Origin: Acidimicrobiaceae bacterium
GTDB lineage: Bacteria > Actinomycetota > Acidimicrobiia > Acidimicrobiales > UBA8592
Assembly: GCA_024641655.1 (NCBI GenBank)
Contig: JAHECR010000028.1
Span: 1-43,745 of the forward strand
Length of the DNA: 43,745 nucleotides
Direction of reading: 5' to 3'
Below are positions 35,416-43,745 of the stretch, piece after piece (within the stretch, counting starts at the first letter, position 1; every line of letters begins with the position of its first letter). The notes under the pieces are model-generated. The model did not search any database. It saw only the letters and a list, made by a program, of their open reading frames with translations, and was not told the origin of the DNA. Made by a program: the position numbers and the translations under genes.

Positions 35416-37041
35416 CTACATCATGTCGGGCATTGCCATGGGCGTCGCCGGAGCCGGTTCCTCGACGTCGGTGAGGGTCACCTCGGTCAACAGGAGCGTG
35501 CCCGCGACCGACACCGCGTTCTCGAGCGCGATACGAACCACCTTGGCGGCATCGATGATCCCCAGCGACTCCAAGTCACCGTATGACCGGCTCGTCGCGT
35601 CGAAGCCGAAGAAGCCCGTCCCCGCTCGAATCCGGTCGAGCACGACCCCTTCGTCCACCCCGCTGTTGCGCGCGAGCTGACGGCACGGTTCCTCTAGGGC
35701 GCGGGCGAGTACCTCCAAGCCGATCCGCTCGCCTCCTTCGGCCTTCTCGGCGGTTGTTTCGATCGTCTCGGCCATCCGGAGCAGCGCGGCGCCCCCACCG
35801 GGCACGATCCCCTCGGCCATCGCCGCCTTCGTCGAGCTGATGGCGTCATCGAAGAGCTCCTTGCGGCGAGCCAACTCCACCTCGGAGATCGCCCCGACGT
35901 GAATGATGGCCACCCCTCCAGCCAGCTTCGCCAGCCGCTCCTCGAGCTTCTCGCGGTCCCAATCAGAGGTGGTGTCGTCGATCTGTGCCCGGAGCTCCTT
36001 GACCCGAGCCTCCACCGCAGCAGGCGCGCCGCCACCGCCGATGATCGTCGTCGAGTCCTTGTCGATCACGACTCGCCCTGCAGTTCCGAGATCGGCGATC
36101 CGCACGTTCTCGAGCTTGTCGCCCAACTCCTCGCTGATCACCCGCCCACCCGTGATGACCGCTATGTCCTCCAACATTGCCTTGCGGCGATCACCGAATC
36201 CGGGAGCCTTGACCGCCGCCGCGGCCAACACCCCGCGGATCTTGTTGACGACCAACGTCGCGAGCGCTTCGCCTTCGACGGTCTCGGCGATGATGACGAA
36301 CGGTCGATGGTCCCCGAGGATCTGTTCGAGGAGGGGCACCATGGCGGTCATCGCCGAGATCTTCTTGTCGTGAAGCAAGATCACCGGGTTGTCGAGCTCC
36401 ACCCGCATCGACTCGGTGTCGGTCACGAAATACGGCGACAAGAACCCATGGTCGAACTGCATGCCCTCGACGACCTCGAGGCTGGTTTCGGTGCTCCGGG
36501 CGTCTTGGACATCGACCACGCCATCACCGCCGACGACCTCGACCGCTTCGGCAACCAGCTCGCCGATGGCCCGATCACCGTGCGCAGACACGGCCGCCAC
36601 GTGGGTGGTGTCGGTGCGGTCACGCACGGGGCGCGCGATGTCCGCGAGTCTGGCAACCGCCACCTCGAGGCCCCGTTCGAGACCGCGCTTGATTGCAGCC
36701 GCGCTCGTACCGGCGACAACGTTGCGCATCCCCTCGACTGCGATCGCTTGGGCCAACAAGGTCGATGTGGTAGTCCCGTCGCCGACGGCGTCGCCCGTTG
36801 CTGCTGCAGCGCCGCGCAGCAGTTGGGCTCCGAGGTTCTCCTCAGGATCCCTGAGAACCACCCGCTTGGCGATCGTCACACCGTCGTCGCACACGATCGG
36901 AGCGCCGTACTTCTTCTCCAGCACGACAGCGTGTGCCTCTGGTCCCAACGTCGGACGCACCGCATCGGCCAGCGCGCAGACACCAGCGAGCAGCCTCGAG
37001 CGCGCTTCGTCCCGGAACAGTATGTGCGAATAGCTCGACAT
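35416..37041 (-). CDS. GroEL-type chaperonin paralogue
   Basis: A 541-residue group I chaperonin. ATP-site elements are present: DDGVTIAKR (52-60), [13 protein letters not shown] (87-99) and the Asp-rich [20 protein letters not shown] region. The apical substrate groove ([23 protein letters not shown]) is also kept. Differences from housekeeping GroEL are [13 protein letters not shown] instead of LGPKGRNVVL, and a C-terminus ending MAMPDMM instead of GGM repeats. ATG 37041 follows GGGAGG. No groES is adjacent, and I find neither CIRCE nor a complete HAIR element in the 158 bases upstream. It may be a dedicated chaperonin for an enzyme of this region, as MimG is for a monooxygenase. Confidence 0.93.
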   Translation of the reverse strand: MSSYSHILFRDEARSRLLAGVCALADAVRPTLGPEAHAVVLEKKYGAPIVCDDGVTIAKRVVLRDPEENLGAQLLRGAAAATGDAVGDGTTTSTLLAQAIAVEGMRNVVAGTSAAAIKRGLERGLEVAVARLADIARPVRDRTDTTHVAAVSAHGDRAIGELVAEAVEVVGGDGVVDVQDARSTETSLEVVEGMQFDHGFLSPYFVTDTESMRVELDNPVILLHDKKISAMTAMVPLLEQILGDHRPFVIIAETVEGEALATLVVNKIRGVLAAAAVKAPGFGDRRKAMLEDIAVITGGRVISEELGDKLENVRIADLGTAGRVVIDKDSTTIIGGGGAPAAVEARVKELRAQIDDTTSDWDREKLEERLAKLAGGVAIIHVGAISEVELARRKELFDDAISSTKAAMAEGIVPGGGAALLRMAETIETTAEKAEGGERIGLEVLARALEEPCRQLARNSGVDEGVVLDRIRAGTGFFGFDATSRSYGDLESLGIIDAAKVVRIALENAVSVAGTLLLTEVTLTDVEEPAPATPMAMPDMM

Positions 37042-37199
37042 GGCCGCCTCCCAGGGCTCGCTCGGCACCTGCGCACCCGGGACCCGACGATCACACTCAC
37101 CGAACCCGAGAACCACGGCACCGATCTGCTCTCAGGCCCATACTCAACGCCCCTGGGCAGTCACCACAGAGCCCAAGGTCCCCCAATCACGAACTGGCC

Positions 37200-37646
37200 T
37201 CAGTCCGGCCCGAGGGCGCCCCACGATCCGGTCACCGTCGGCGTCGTGGCCTGCGCGACGAGCTCCCCCTCGTCGTGTAGTGCGACATCGGCAGCGATGT
37301 GGTCGAGCCACTCGGCGATCGGGTTCGGCTCGCCACTCTGACTACTCGACCACCAGTCCTGCTCCACGTCGAGATCCGTGCGCTGCACAATCGTCCTGAC
37401 CGACCGGTGCTCCGTGCCTGCCGAGATGGTTACGGCGGCGCGAACTTCAGCGATCGGCACTCGGCGCGGCAAGGCCGGTGCATCGTGCTCGTCGACCGCA
37501 TGCACCACGACGCTCTCGACGAGCGTCCGACCGACAGCCGGATCGCTCGGGGCACACGACAAGTGGTACACGACGTGGAGGGAACGTTCGCCGGGATGCC
37601 CCTCCACCTCGCCGATCGACAACACCGCGTTCGAGATCGTCACCAC
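37200..37646 (-). CDS. Hypothetical protein
   Basis: A 148-residue protein starting with two GTG codons (37646 and 37643). Composition and strand pattern look like a real, beta-rich cytoplasmic protein: VTISNAVLSIGEVEGHPG, then LHVVYHLSCAPS, then TLVESVVVHAVDEHD and SVRTIVQRTDLDVEQDWW. This repeated beta-strand style suggests a sandwich domain of immunoglobulin-like or C2-like type. No signal peptide. A TGTAAT hexamer ends 9 bases before the first GTG and could be its -10. I do not recognise the family. Confidence 0.6.
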   Translation of the reverse strand: MVTISNAVLSIGEVEGHPGERSLHVVYHLSCAPSDPAVGRTLVESVVVHAVDEHDAPALPRRVPIAEVRAAVTISAGTEHRSVRTIVQRTDLDVEQDWWSSSQSGEPNPIAEWLDHIAADVALHDEGELVAQATTPTVTGSWGALGPD

Positions 37647-37709
37647 GAGCCGACAATTACACGAACACCCACCGCCGGACAGGGGCGAAGGTCCACGGCG
37701 CCGTGAGGG

Positions 37710-37787
37710 TCAAAGGCCCTGTTCGCCGAGGCCGCCCCCGATGATCAGTACTCGCGGCTCGCCGGCGCCTGATGCCCCGGGCACCAT
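37710..37787 (-). pseudogene. N-terminal remnant of an FAD/NAD(P)-binding oxidoreductase
   Basis: Only 25 codons from ATG 37787 to the stop at 37710. They read MVPGASGAGEPRVLIIGGGL then GEQGL and stop. EPRVLIIGGGLG is the classic first strand and Gly-rich turn of an FAD-dependent monooxygenase or oxidoreductase. It lies 10 bases after the ABC-2 permease stop, in the position of a next operon gene. Nothing of the rest of a flavoprotein is visible in the following 63 bases before the hypothetical gene. Confidence 0.45.
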
Positions 37788-37797
37788 ACGGGACCTG

Positions 37798-38937
37798 TCA
37801 TCGCAGCGTTCGCGCCATCGCCACCGCTGCCAGGAGGAGCAGCGTGGCGCCGACTCCGACGAGGACGGCCACCGCCGGCCACACTTGGGCGAAGCCGTCG
37901 CCATCGACGAGGATCCGCCAGAGCGCATTGTTCATCCACGCATGCGGGGTGACCGCGAACGCCACGGTGCGCAGACCGTCGGGGAAGAAGTGCAAGGGCT
38001 GCATCGATCCCCCGAGCGCCGCCAACACGAGACCCAGCAGCAGCGCCAGCGCCCCGGCCTGCTGTTCGGTGCCGGCAAGGGTGCCCAGTAACATCGCGGC
38101 CCCGCAGCCCACGAGCGCCATGGCCGCACAGAGCGCGAGGACAGGGCCCGGAGCACGCCAGTCGACCCCGAACAGCACCATCGCACCGACGAGGACGATG
38201 CCGGCTTGCAGCAACGCCACCACGAACCGGCTGAGCGCTTCGCCCACGATGATCGAGCCGACGGGCACGGGGCCCGCTCGCATCCGGCGGGTCACGCCGA
38301 ACTGCCTGGTGAGCAGCAGATAGCCGGCGCCGCTCAGCGACGTCAGGAAGATGAACAACGTGAGCTGGCCAGACGCCAGCACCGCGCGGATACTGGTCGG
38401 ATCGGTGGCGGGGTCGCCGGCATCGGTGAAAGTCAGCGAGGTGCGGCCGAGTGTTTGGGCCGCAGCGTCGATCGCCGCTCGAGCCGCTGACGGGTCGACC
38501 CGGGCATCGGCAGTCACGACTGCTACCGCCTGGTCCGCGACATCGGCAGCGCGGGCGGCGCTTTCGAGCGCCCCACGGACCTGCAGGCCCTCGCCGGACG
38601 CGGCGTACCACCGCAGAACGAGTCGCCCCTCCCTCGTCGAAGCGGCCCAGCCGACGTCAAGCACCCGCCGGGCGACATCGTCGCGCATCGCCGTGACCGA
38701 TTCGTAGCGCCGGATCTCGATGCCGTCGGTGGCCGCCATCGCGTCGAGGACGGCCTGGCCCGCAGTGATCGGTTCGGGATCGACGACACCGACGAGGGTA
38801 TCGCCGGGGCTGTTGCCGATTGCCGTGCCCAGCGCGAACACGATGAGCAGCGGCAGCACGACGAGGAAGAAGGCATTCGCCCGCGCGTTCACGAGGCGCA
38901 CGAGATTGGCCCGCACGATCGCCGCGACGGCGTTCAT
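37798..38937 (-). CDS. ABC-2 type transporter permease
   Basis: A 379-residue permease: one N-terminal membrane helix (about 22-44, NAFFLVVLPLLIVFALGTAIG), an extracytoplasmic domain of about 170 residues, then five or six C-terminal helices starting LTLFIFLTSLSGAGYLLL, with the loop FGVTRRMRAGPVPVG between. This is the YhfP/DrrB-like ABC-2 type used for drug or lipid export. ATG 38937 overlaps the stop of the first permease by four bases (ATGA). Its sequence differs strongly from that permease, so the exporter is a heterodimer. Confidence 0.92.
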   Translation of the reverse strand: MNAVAAIVRANLVRLVNARANAFFLVVLPLLIVFALGTAIGNSPGDTLVGVVDPEPITAGQAVLDAMAATDGIEIRRYESVTAMRDDVARRVLDVGWAASTREGRLVLRWYAASGEGLQVRGALESAARAADVADQAVAVVTADARVDPSAARAAIDAAAQTLGRTSLTFTDAGDPATDPTSIRAVLASGQLTLFIFLTSLSGAGYLLLTRQFGVTRRMRAGPVPVGSIIVGEALSRFVVALLQAGIVLVGAMVLFGVDWRAPGPVLALCAAMALVGCGAAMLLGTLAGTEQQAGALALLLGLVLAALGGSMQPLHFFPDGLRTVAFAVTPHAWMNNALWRILVDGDGFAQVWPAVAVLVGVGATLLLLAAVAMARTLR

Positions 38938-40073
38938 GGACGCACCGACCTCGACGCCAGCAGCAGACCGGGCACCCCGAACAGGGCGGCGAACGCCACC
39001 ATCGCGGCAGCCGGTCCGAGCGCAGCCGTCCAGGACGCGCCCCCCGACAGACGCACCAACCCTTCGTTGAACCAGTGATGGGGCGTGAGCCTGGAGACGA
39101 ACGCGGCCATGCCACCGGCGCGCACCATCGAGAAGAAGGCGCCTCCGAGCAGACCGAGCACCAGCGCAATCATGCTCTGGATGTTCGATGCCTGGTCGGG
39201 GTTCGAGACCACCCCCACCACGAGGGTGATGGTCGACACCGCAGCGGTGACCCCAGCGGCGATCAGGATCCCCACCCCGAGCGCGCTCCCCCAGTGCGCT
39301 CCCAGCAGGAGCCCCGCGAACACCACGAGGCACAGCATCGAGACAATGCCGATGACGAAGCTCACCAACACCTTCGCCGCCAGCACTTGCCAAGGCGCGA
39401 CGGGAGCCGCGAGCAGGCGCGCCAGCGTGCCCTCGCGCCGCTCCTCCAGGATCCCGAGGACACCGAATTGCACGGTGAAGAACAAGAAGAAGGTCGCCAT
39501 GCCCGCCGCCGCCTGGGTCTTGTAGTCGACCCCGCCGACCTCGTCCGCGGTGTCGACCACCTCGACGAGAGCCGGCGCTGCCAGGATTGCTGCGGCAATC
39601 GCGTCGGGCGCAGGCTGCACCCCCAGCGCCGCTTCCGCAGCGGCCGCGTGGCCGACCACGTCCACGGTCAACGCCGCCGATGCGGCGATCGCATCCGCGA
39701 TGGCGTTCGCCACCACGTTCTCGGACCCGTGGAGGACCTCTATCGATCCGCTCCCGTCCACGGCGATGCCGGCGTCGACATCGCCGTCGTTGACCAGCGC
39801 AGCGAGGGCTTCACGGTCGGTGACATCGGTGAGCTCGATCGTGTTGTCGGCGTCGAGCGCGACCAGCGCCCCGTCGCGGATTGCCACCGTGAGCGGCGCG
39901 CCCGGAGGTCCGCTGAACCCGATGGGGACGTCGGTCTGGCTCGGGCCCCCAGCAAGTCCGGCAAAGATCGCCATCAGGATCGCCGGGGCAAGCAGCGCCA
40001 GCACGAGGGCCGAGCGGTCGTGGAACCGGGCCCGGAGATCCCTCCAGAGCATGGTGAAGACGAGCATCATCAA
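38934..40073 (-). CDS. ABC-2 type transporter permease
   Basis: A 379-residue permease of the same design: helix 1 about residues 22-41 (ALVLALLAPAILMAIFAGLA), a large outside domain rich in Ala/Asp, and C-terminal helices starting MATFFLFFTVQFGVLGIL, followed by the cytoplasmic EERREGTLARLLAAPVAPWQ, typical of ABC-2 permeases. It overlaps the ATPase stop and its partner permease start by four bases each, giving a tightly coupled three-gene operon. Confidence 0.92.
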   Translation of the reverse strand: MMMLVFTMLWRDLRARFHDRSALVLALLAPAILMAIFAGLAGGPSQTDVPIGFSGPPGAPLTVAIRDGALVALDADNTIELTDVTDREALAALVNDGDVDAGIAVDGSGSIEVLHGSENVVANAIADAIAASAALTVDVVGHAAAAEAALGVQPAPDAIAAAILAAPALVEVVDTADEVGGVDYKTQAAAGMATFFLFFTVQFGVLGILEERREGTLARLLAAPVAPWQVLAAKVLVSFVIGIVSMLCLVVFAGLLLGAHWGSALGVGILIAAGVTAAVSTITLVVGVVSNPDQASNIQSMIALVLGLLGGAFFSMVRAGGMAAFVSRLTPHHWFNEGLVRLSGGASWTAALGPAAAMVAFAALFGVPGLLLASRSVRP

Positions 40074-41017
40074 TCCCGCAGCGCCGTGCCGGTAATGTGC
40101 AAGAACACCGAGTCGAGAGAGGGCTCGACCACCTCCACCTGGGTCAGCGACACGTCGGCTTCCGCCAGGCGAGCGAGCAACGTCGGCAACAGGTGTGAGG
40201 CATCGTCGACCACGCAGTCCAGGGTCTGGTCGTCTGGTGCATCGACCCGCACGATCGTATCGAGGTCGCGCATGAGGCGAGCCGCCTCGATCGCGCCGGC
40301 CGTCACCCGCACGACCACACGGTCGTGTTCGTCGACGAGCGCCACGAGCTCCCGGCGCGTCCCCGAGGCCAGCAGGCGACCGTGGTCGACGATGGCGACG
40401 CGGTCACAGAGCCGCTCTGCTTCCTCCATGTAGTGCGTCGTGTAGAGCACGCTCATGCCGCCGTCGCCGAGCGCAGCCACGGCATCGAGGATCGCGTTAC
40501 GGCTCTGCGGGTCGATCCCGACGGTCGGTTCGTCGAGGATCAGCAGTCGGGGTTGGTGCAGTAGGCCGGCGGCGATGTTGAGCCGGCGCTGCATGCCGCC
40601 GGAGTACTCGCTCACCCGGTCCCGGGCCCGCTCCGCGAGCCCGACGACTCCGAGCACCTCGGCGATGCGTCGTCGAGCTGGCGCTCCTCGAAGCCCATAG
40701 AGGCGGGCGAAGAACCGCAGGTTCTCGGCACCGCTCATGTCGGGGTAGACCGCGAGCTCCTGGGGGACGTAACCAATCAGGGCACGCCCCTCGGTGGAGC
40801 CCGGCCGGATCGGCGTGTCGCAGATCCGGATCGACCCCGAGTCGGGGGCCAGCAGGCCACAGATCATCGAGATCGCCGTCGTCTTGCCGGCACCGTTCGG
40901 ACCGAGCAAGCCGAAGGTCTCACCGGGCTCGATCGACAACGAGAGGCTGTCGACGGCCTGGAGGTCGCCGAAGCGCTTGGAGATCCCGTCGACCTGCAAC
41001 GTAGCGCGCTCGGTCAT
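40070..41017 (-). CDS. ABC-2 type transporter ATPase
   Basis: A 315-residue DrrA-like ATPase. Walker A LLGPNGAGKTTA, Q-loop GYVPQELAVYPDMSG, signature YSGGMQRRLNIAAGLLH, Walker B LLILDEPTVGIDP and switch His in YTTHYMEEAE. The extra C-terminal domain (about 230-315) is typical of drug/lipid exporters. ATG 41017 begins the protein; TACGCT (complement of 41026-41031) ends 8 bases before it, so a near-leaderless transcript is likely. An inverted repeat lies further upstream at 41064-41079. Confidence 0.95.
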   Translation of the reverse strand: MTERATLQVDGISKRFGDLQAVDSLSLSIEPGETFGLLGPNGAGKTTAISMICGLLAPDSGSIRICDTPIRPGSTEGRALIGYVPQELAVYPDMSGAENLRFFARLYGLRGAPARRRIAEVLGVVGLAERARDRVSEYSGGMQRRLNIAAGLLHQPRLLILDEPTVGIDPQSRNAILDAVAALGDGGMSVLYTTHYMEEAERLCDRVAIVDHGRLLASGTRRELVALVDEHDRVVVRVTAGAIEAARLMRDLDTIVRVDAPDDQTLDCVVDDASHLLPTLLARLAEADVSLTQVEVVEPSLDSVFLHITGTALRD

Positions 41018-41025
41018 CGCCCCGA

Positions 41026-41079
41026 AGCGTAGGGAGCGGCCGGTCCGGTCGAAAGAGGCTTCAGTCCCGACATCGGGAC
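41026..41079 (-). promoter_or_regulatory. Promoter and upstream inverted repeat of the ABC-2 exporter operon
   Basis: On the minus strand TACGCT (complement of 41026-41031) is a -10 candidate, and TTCGAC 16 bases upstream is a weak -35. Further upstream is GTCCCGA-ca-TCGGGAC (41064-41079), a perfect 7-base inverted repeat with a 2-base spacer. Its centre is about 53 bases before the predicted start, a position typical of activator sites. Confidence 0.5.
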
Positions 41080-41175
41080 GTAGGGCCGCGGTGGGGCCGG
41101 CCACTCCGAGGCCCCGTCGCCGGCCGCAGGACGAGCAGTCCCGCAGCCGGCGTCAGCAGCGGTGCACGCAGCGCG

Positions 41176-42414
41176 TCAGCTTGCGTACTTGCCGACGCCG
41201 AGGGCCTTCTCGATCGTGCCGCCCATGATCAGCGCCTGGTCCTCCACGGGGAGGTCGGCAACGACCTCGGAGTAAGCCAGCGGGTCCATCATTCCCTCAG
41301 GGTGGGGGAAGTCCGATCCGAACATCAGCCGGTCCGCCGGGATGCCCATGTCGAGGAGCTCCTTGGGGTTGGGCTCGTGGAAGATGTGGATGTAGACCGT
41401 GCGCAGGAACGCCTCGACGGGGTCCTCGTCGAACAGCACCGACGACTTCTCCGAGGCATCCTGCAGCTTCCGGAAGAACGGCCGAATCCACGCGGAGGAG
41501 AACTCCACCGGCATGAACTTGAGTCGAGGAAAGCGCGTCGCCAACCCGTGTCCGACGATCGAAGCCATCGCGTCGATCAGGTTGTTCTTCTCGGAGGCGA
41601 GCAGTTTGAATCCTGCCGATCCGGTGGACTGGAACGGCAGCATCTCGCTGCCGATGCCCTCCCACTCGTTGAGGTACCTGGTGTAGCCGGAATCACCCGA
41701 ATGTTGGCCCACAACGAGGTCGAGTTCTTCGACTCGCTTCCAGAACGCGTCGAACTCAGGCAGCGCGAACGACTTGCGTCCCTTCCAGGTGGGCACGGGG
41801 GCCACCCGCATCAGGAAGATCCTCGCCCCATGCTCGGCGATGTACTCCAGCTCCTCGATTGCCGGGCCGGCACCGGCCGCCAACGAGATGATCGGCGTGG
41901 AATACAGCGCGTCCGCGTATACGTAGCTCCAGTGCTCGTGCATCCACTCGTTGAATGCGTGCACAATGGCCACGACCGCGTCGGGATCGTCCCAGAGCCG
42001 CTCCTCGAGCACCGATGCAAGCGTCGGCCAGAGCAGCGTTCGGTCGATTCCCATCTCGGCCATCAGCTTGAGACGCGGCTCCGGATCGAAGAAGGCACTG
42101 ATGCCCGGCATCGACATGAACTTGGGGCGCTCGGTGCGGACCCCGCCGAAGCCGCCACCGCCTTTGGTGATGTCCTGGCCTCCACCGCCGGGCACCGCCA
42201 CCCGGGAGAAGGTCGGGTTGGGGATGTAGTTCGAGATCTTGTCCCGTAGCGCGATCTTGGTTCGGCCACGCACCTCGACGTACTGGACGATTCCCTCGTA
42301 TTCCTTGGGTAGGTACTTCGTGAACGAATCGGTCGTCTCGTACAGATGGTTGTCCGCATCGAAGGTCGAATACGGAAGATCACGATGGATCACCTCGATG
42401 TATTCGTCTGACAT
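41176..42414 (-). CDS. Amidohydrolase family 2 metal-dependent hydrolase
   Basis: A 412-residue TIM-barrel amidohydrolase, more distant from the other two in this window. Ligands: TFDADNHLYE (D21, H23), VVGQHSGDSG (His), and FGSDFPHPEG (Asp). A Gly-rich insert (VPGGGGQDITKGGGGFGG) sits near residues 72-90. ATG 42414 is preferred to ATG 42423 because AGGGAG lies 9 bases before it but directly touches the first ATG. It stands alone: 158 bases from the exporter operon downstream and divergent from the YdeI-like gene. Confidence 0.9.
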   Translation of the reverse strand: MSDEYIEVIHRDLPYSTFDADNHLYETTDSFTKYLPKEYEGIVQYVEVRGRTKIALRDKISNYIPNPTFSRVAVPGGGGQDITKGGGGFGGVRTERPKFMSMPGISAFFDPEPRLKLMAEMGIDRTLLWPTLASVLEERLWDDPDAVVAIVHAFNEWMHEHWSYVYADALYSTPIISLAAGAGPAIEELEYIAEHGARIFLMRVAPVPTWKGRKSFALPEFDAFWKRVEELDLVVGQHSGDSGYTRYLNEWEGIGSEMLPFQSTGSAGFKLLASEKNNLIDAMASIVGHGLATRFPRLKFMPVEFSSAWIRPFFRKLQDASEKSSVLFDEDPVEAFLRTVYIHIFHEPNPKELLDMGIPADRLMFGSDFPHPEGMMDPLAYSEVVADLPVEDQALIMGGTIEKALGVGKYAS

Positions 42415-42622
42415 CACCCACATCTCCCTGTGCGTCGGTACCGCGAGCGCGCGGCGGCTTTGCTGACTGATGCGATTCTGTCACAGTGCCAGCGGCGTTG
42501 TCGGAGTCGAACGGGGCCAACACGGATCGCGCAGCCAGGGCGGTGACGTGGCGGGTCGACACGCCACCGGGCCGCCCGAGGCGATGGCCCGTGGTGACGT
42601 CTCGGGTTGCGTTGCAATTCCC

Positions 42623-42628
42623 TACTCT
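42623..42628 (+). promoter_or_regulatory. -10 element of a probable leaderless transcript
   Basis: TACTCT ends exactly 7 bases before the GTG start at 42636, and no ribosome site is visible before that GTG. The same spacing is seen before the crotonase, aldo/keto reductase and Fur-type genes of this window. No convincing -35 is visible. Confidence 0.5.
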
Positions 42629-42635
42629 GTCCGGT

Positions 42636-43217
42636 GTGAAGAGCTATCGCGACGTCGACGCCTACATCGCTGACTCGATGCATTGGCCGGCCGAACTGGC
42701 TGCCGTGCGCCCCATCTTGTTGGAGTGTGGGTTGACCGAGGAGATCAAGTGGGGGAAGCCCTGCTACGGCCATGACGGCCAGAACGTCGTCATCGTCCAG
42801 GAGATGAAGCAGTTCCTCGCCCTGATGTTCTTCAAGGGCGCCCTGTTGGACAACGCCGAGGGTGCTCTCGAGGAACAGGGGCCGAATTCCCGCTTGGCCC
42901 GCCGTATCAGGCTCACTTCGGTCGACGAGGTCACCCGGCGGGCCGAGACGATCCGGGTCTGTGTCCGAGAGGCCATTGCGCTCGGCGACGTCGACGTGGA
43001 GGCAGCCTCACCGCCGGAGCTCGCCCTCGTCGAGGAACTCCAGCGTCGCCTCGAGGGCGAACCGAAGTTGCGAGCCGCATTCGAGGCCTTGACCCCAGGC
43101 CGACAGCGTGAGTACAACCTCTATTTCTCGGGCGCGAAGCAAGCCAAGACACGCGAGGCGCGCGTCGAGAAGTACGTCGCGAAGATCCTCGAAGGGAAGG
43201 GCTTCCGCGACCGCTGA
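42636..43217 (+). CDS. YdeI/OmpD-associated (DUF1801-type) protein
   Basis: A 193-residue protein from GTG 42636. The N-terminal part YRDVDAYIADSMHWPAELAA, then LTEEIKWGKPCYGHDGQNVV and LALMFFKGALL is the DUF1801/YdhG pattern. The C-terminal part LTPGRQREYNLYFSGAKQAK followed by TREARVEKYVAKILEGKG is the YdeI helical tail. Function is not established; the fold is compact and cytosolic. GTG is preferred because the family begins there and a -10 candidate lies 7 bases before it; the upstream frame to 42486 is not conserved-looking. Confidence 0.87.
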   Translation: MKSYRDVDAYIADSMHWPAELAAVRPILLECGLTEEIKWGKPCYGHDGQNVVIVQEMKQFLALMFFKGALLDNAEGALEEQGPNSRLARRIRLTSVDEVTRRAETIRVCVREAIALGDVDVEAASPPELALVEELQRRLEGEPKLRAAFEALTPGRQREYNLYFSGAKQAKTREARVEKYVAKILEGKGFRDR

Positions 43218-43389
43218 CCGTGCGGGCTCTCCACTGGCGACACCACCGGGACTGTGGTCCTCGACATCACCGCCCGCTGCGCCTGCCTGGCAACCGGGGT
43301 GACCTTCGACCCTACGCAGCGGCTCCGCTCGGGTCGATCCTGCGGAGGTGGACAGGACCACGATCGTTCTGGTGACCGTCGAAGTGACC

Positions 43390-43745
43390 ATGGAGCCGCA
43401 CGGGCCCGCGCCGTTCTCGAAGTTGCGGCGGATCATCGTGCCGCTGGACCGATCGGAGCTGGCCCGAACGGCGCTCGTGCCGGCGATGGCCTTGGGTCGA
43501 CGCGCTGGAGCCCGGTTGGAGCTGCTCACGACGAAGGTGACAGAGGGCCCCCTGACACCGACATCGTTCCTCGACGAGCTCGCGGACGCGCTCGGCGACG
43601 ACGACGTCACCACCATCACCACCGAGGAGCGTGACCCGGTGGTCGCCGTTACGTCACGAGCTCGAGACGGCGCCGGCTCGACACTGATCGTGATGAGTTC
43701 CCACGGCCGTGGCGGGCTCCGCCGGGCCGCCCTCGGCAGTGTGGC
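43390..43745 (+). CDS. Universal stress protein (UspA) family, cut by window edge
   Basis: The first 118 residues from ATG 43390; the gene runs past the window end. FSKLRRIIVPLDRSELARTA opens the Usp domain, and SSHGRGGLRRAALGSV matches the ATP-binding G-x2-G-x9-G(S/T) motif. It is probably a single or first Usp domain binding ATP under stress or slow growth. In-frame GTG codons at 43384 and 43348 are alternative starts. Lies 172 bases after the YdeI-like gene; that gap shows no other gene. Confidence 0.85.
   Translation, partial: MEPHGPAPFSKLRRIIVPLDRSELARTALVPAMALGRRAGARLELLTTKVTEGPLTPTSFLDELADALGDDDVTTITTEERDPVVAVTSRARDGAGSTLIVMSSHGRGGLRRAALGSV

Noticed and set aside
37042..37199. CIRCE or HAIR heat-shock operator before the chaperonin
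   Set aside because: Only a half-match (TTGAGT) is present; no inverted partner at the required spacing.
35899..37341. A 480-codon plus-strand frame opposite the chaperonin
   Set aside because: Antisense to an intact GroEL-type gene; no protein-like pattern.
42458..42485. TGTCACA at 42479-42485 as a second TetR operator before the third amidohydrolase
   Set aside because: Only one arm matches; the partner arm at the 14-base distance is absent.

Overview
This window is high-GC, gene-dense DNA of an actinobacterium. The evidence is near-universal G/C at third codon positions, many GTG starts, a Fur-KatG pair of actinobacterial type, a [3Fe-4S] ferredoxin beside a cytochrome P450, and many acyl-CoA, amidohydrolase and SnoaL-type genes. 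The gene families remind me of environmental Acidimicrobiia, but that placement is a guess from family content. I see no rRNA, tRNA, CRISPR array, insertion sequence or phage gene. No stretch longer than about 300 bases lacks a gene or gene remnant.

Layout. (1) 1-7226: two family III CoA-transferases, a membrane-anchored PQQ-type beta-propeller protein, a frameshifted unknown gene, then a cysteine-less thiolase-like protein, its DUF35 zinc-ribbon partner and an amidohydrolase. (2) 7337-15652: the most coherent unit. A TetR gene sits at a divergent control region. On the minus strand are a second thiolase-like/DUF35 pair, two hotdog hydratase subunits and a VOC protein. On the plus strand are tetR, two acyl-CoA dehydrogenases, a P450 and a ferredoxin. 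This gene content closely matches the mycobacterial igr locus for cholesterol side-chain removal (cyp125, fadE28, fadE29, chsH2, chsH1, ltp2), except that the chsH2 equivalent is split into two genes and there is a local TetR operator. (3) 15724-18587: a bidirectional terminator, then katG and its Fur-type regulator. (4) 18637-27432: accessory catabolic genes (nitroreductase, crotonase, SnoaL proteins, dehydrogenases, aldo/keto reductase, VOC, alpha/beta hydrolase, FAH-family enzyme, amidohydrolase). (5) 27640-31185: an FtsX-type permease/ATPase pair with a lipoprotein, the broken C-terminal half of a second ABC ATPase, and a DUF6629-like membrane protein. (6) 31443-37646: cupin, alcohol dehydrogenase, hotdog-like protein, second P450, a solitary GroEL paralogue and a hypothetical protein. 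(7) 37710-43745: a flavoprotein N-terminal remnant, a complete ABC-2 exporter, a third amidohydrolase, a YdeI-like protein and the start of a universal stress protein.

How it fits together. Most genes between 1 and 27432 look like catabolism of a bulky hydrophobic carboxylic acid or terpenoid/steroid-like compound: oxidation by P450/ferredoxin, CoA transfer, dehydrogenation by a two-subunit acyl-CoA dehydrogenase, hydration by a two-subunit hydratase, and carbon-carbon cleavage by a thiolase-like aldolase with a DUF35 partner. The substrate is not visible in the sequence. Promoter-like elements recur: several -10 hexamers of form TANNNT lie exactly 7 bases before the start codon, which suggests leaderless transcripts.
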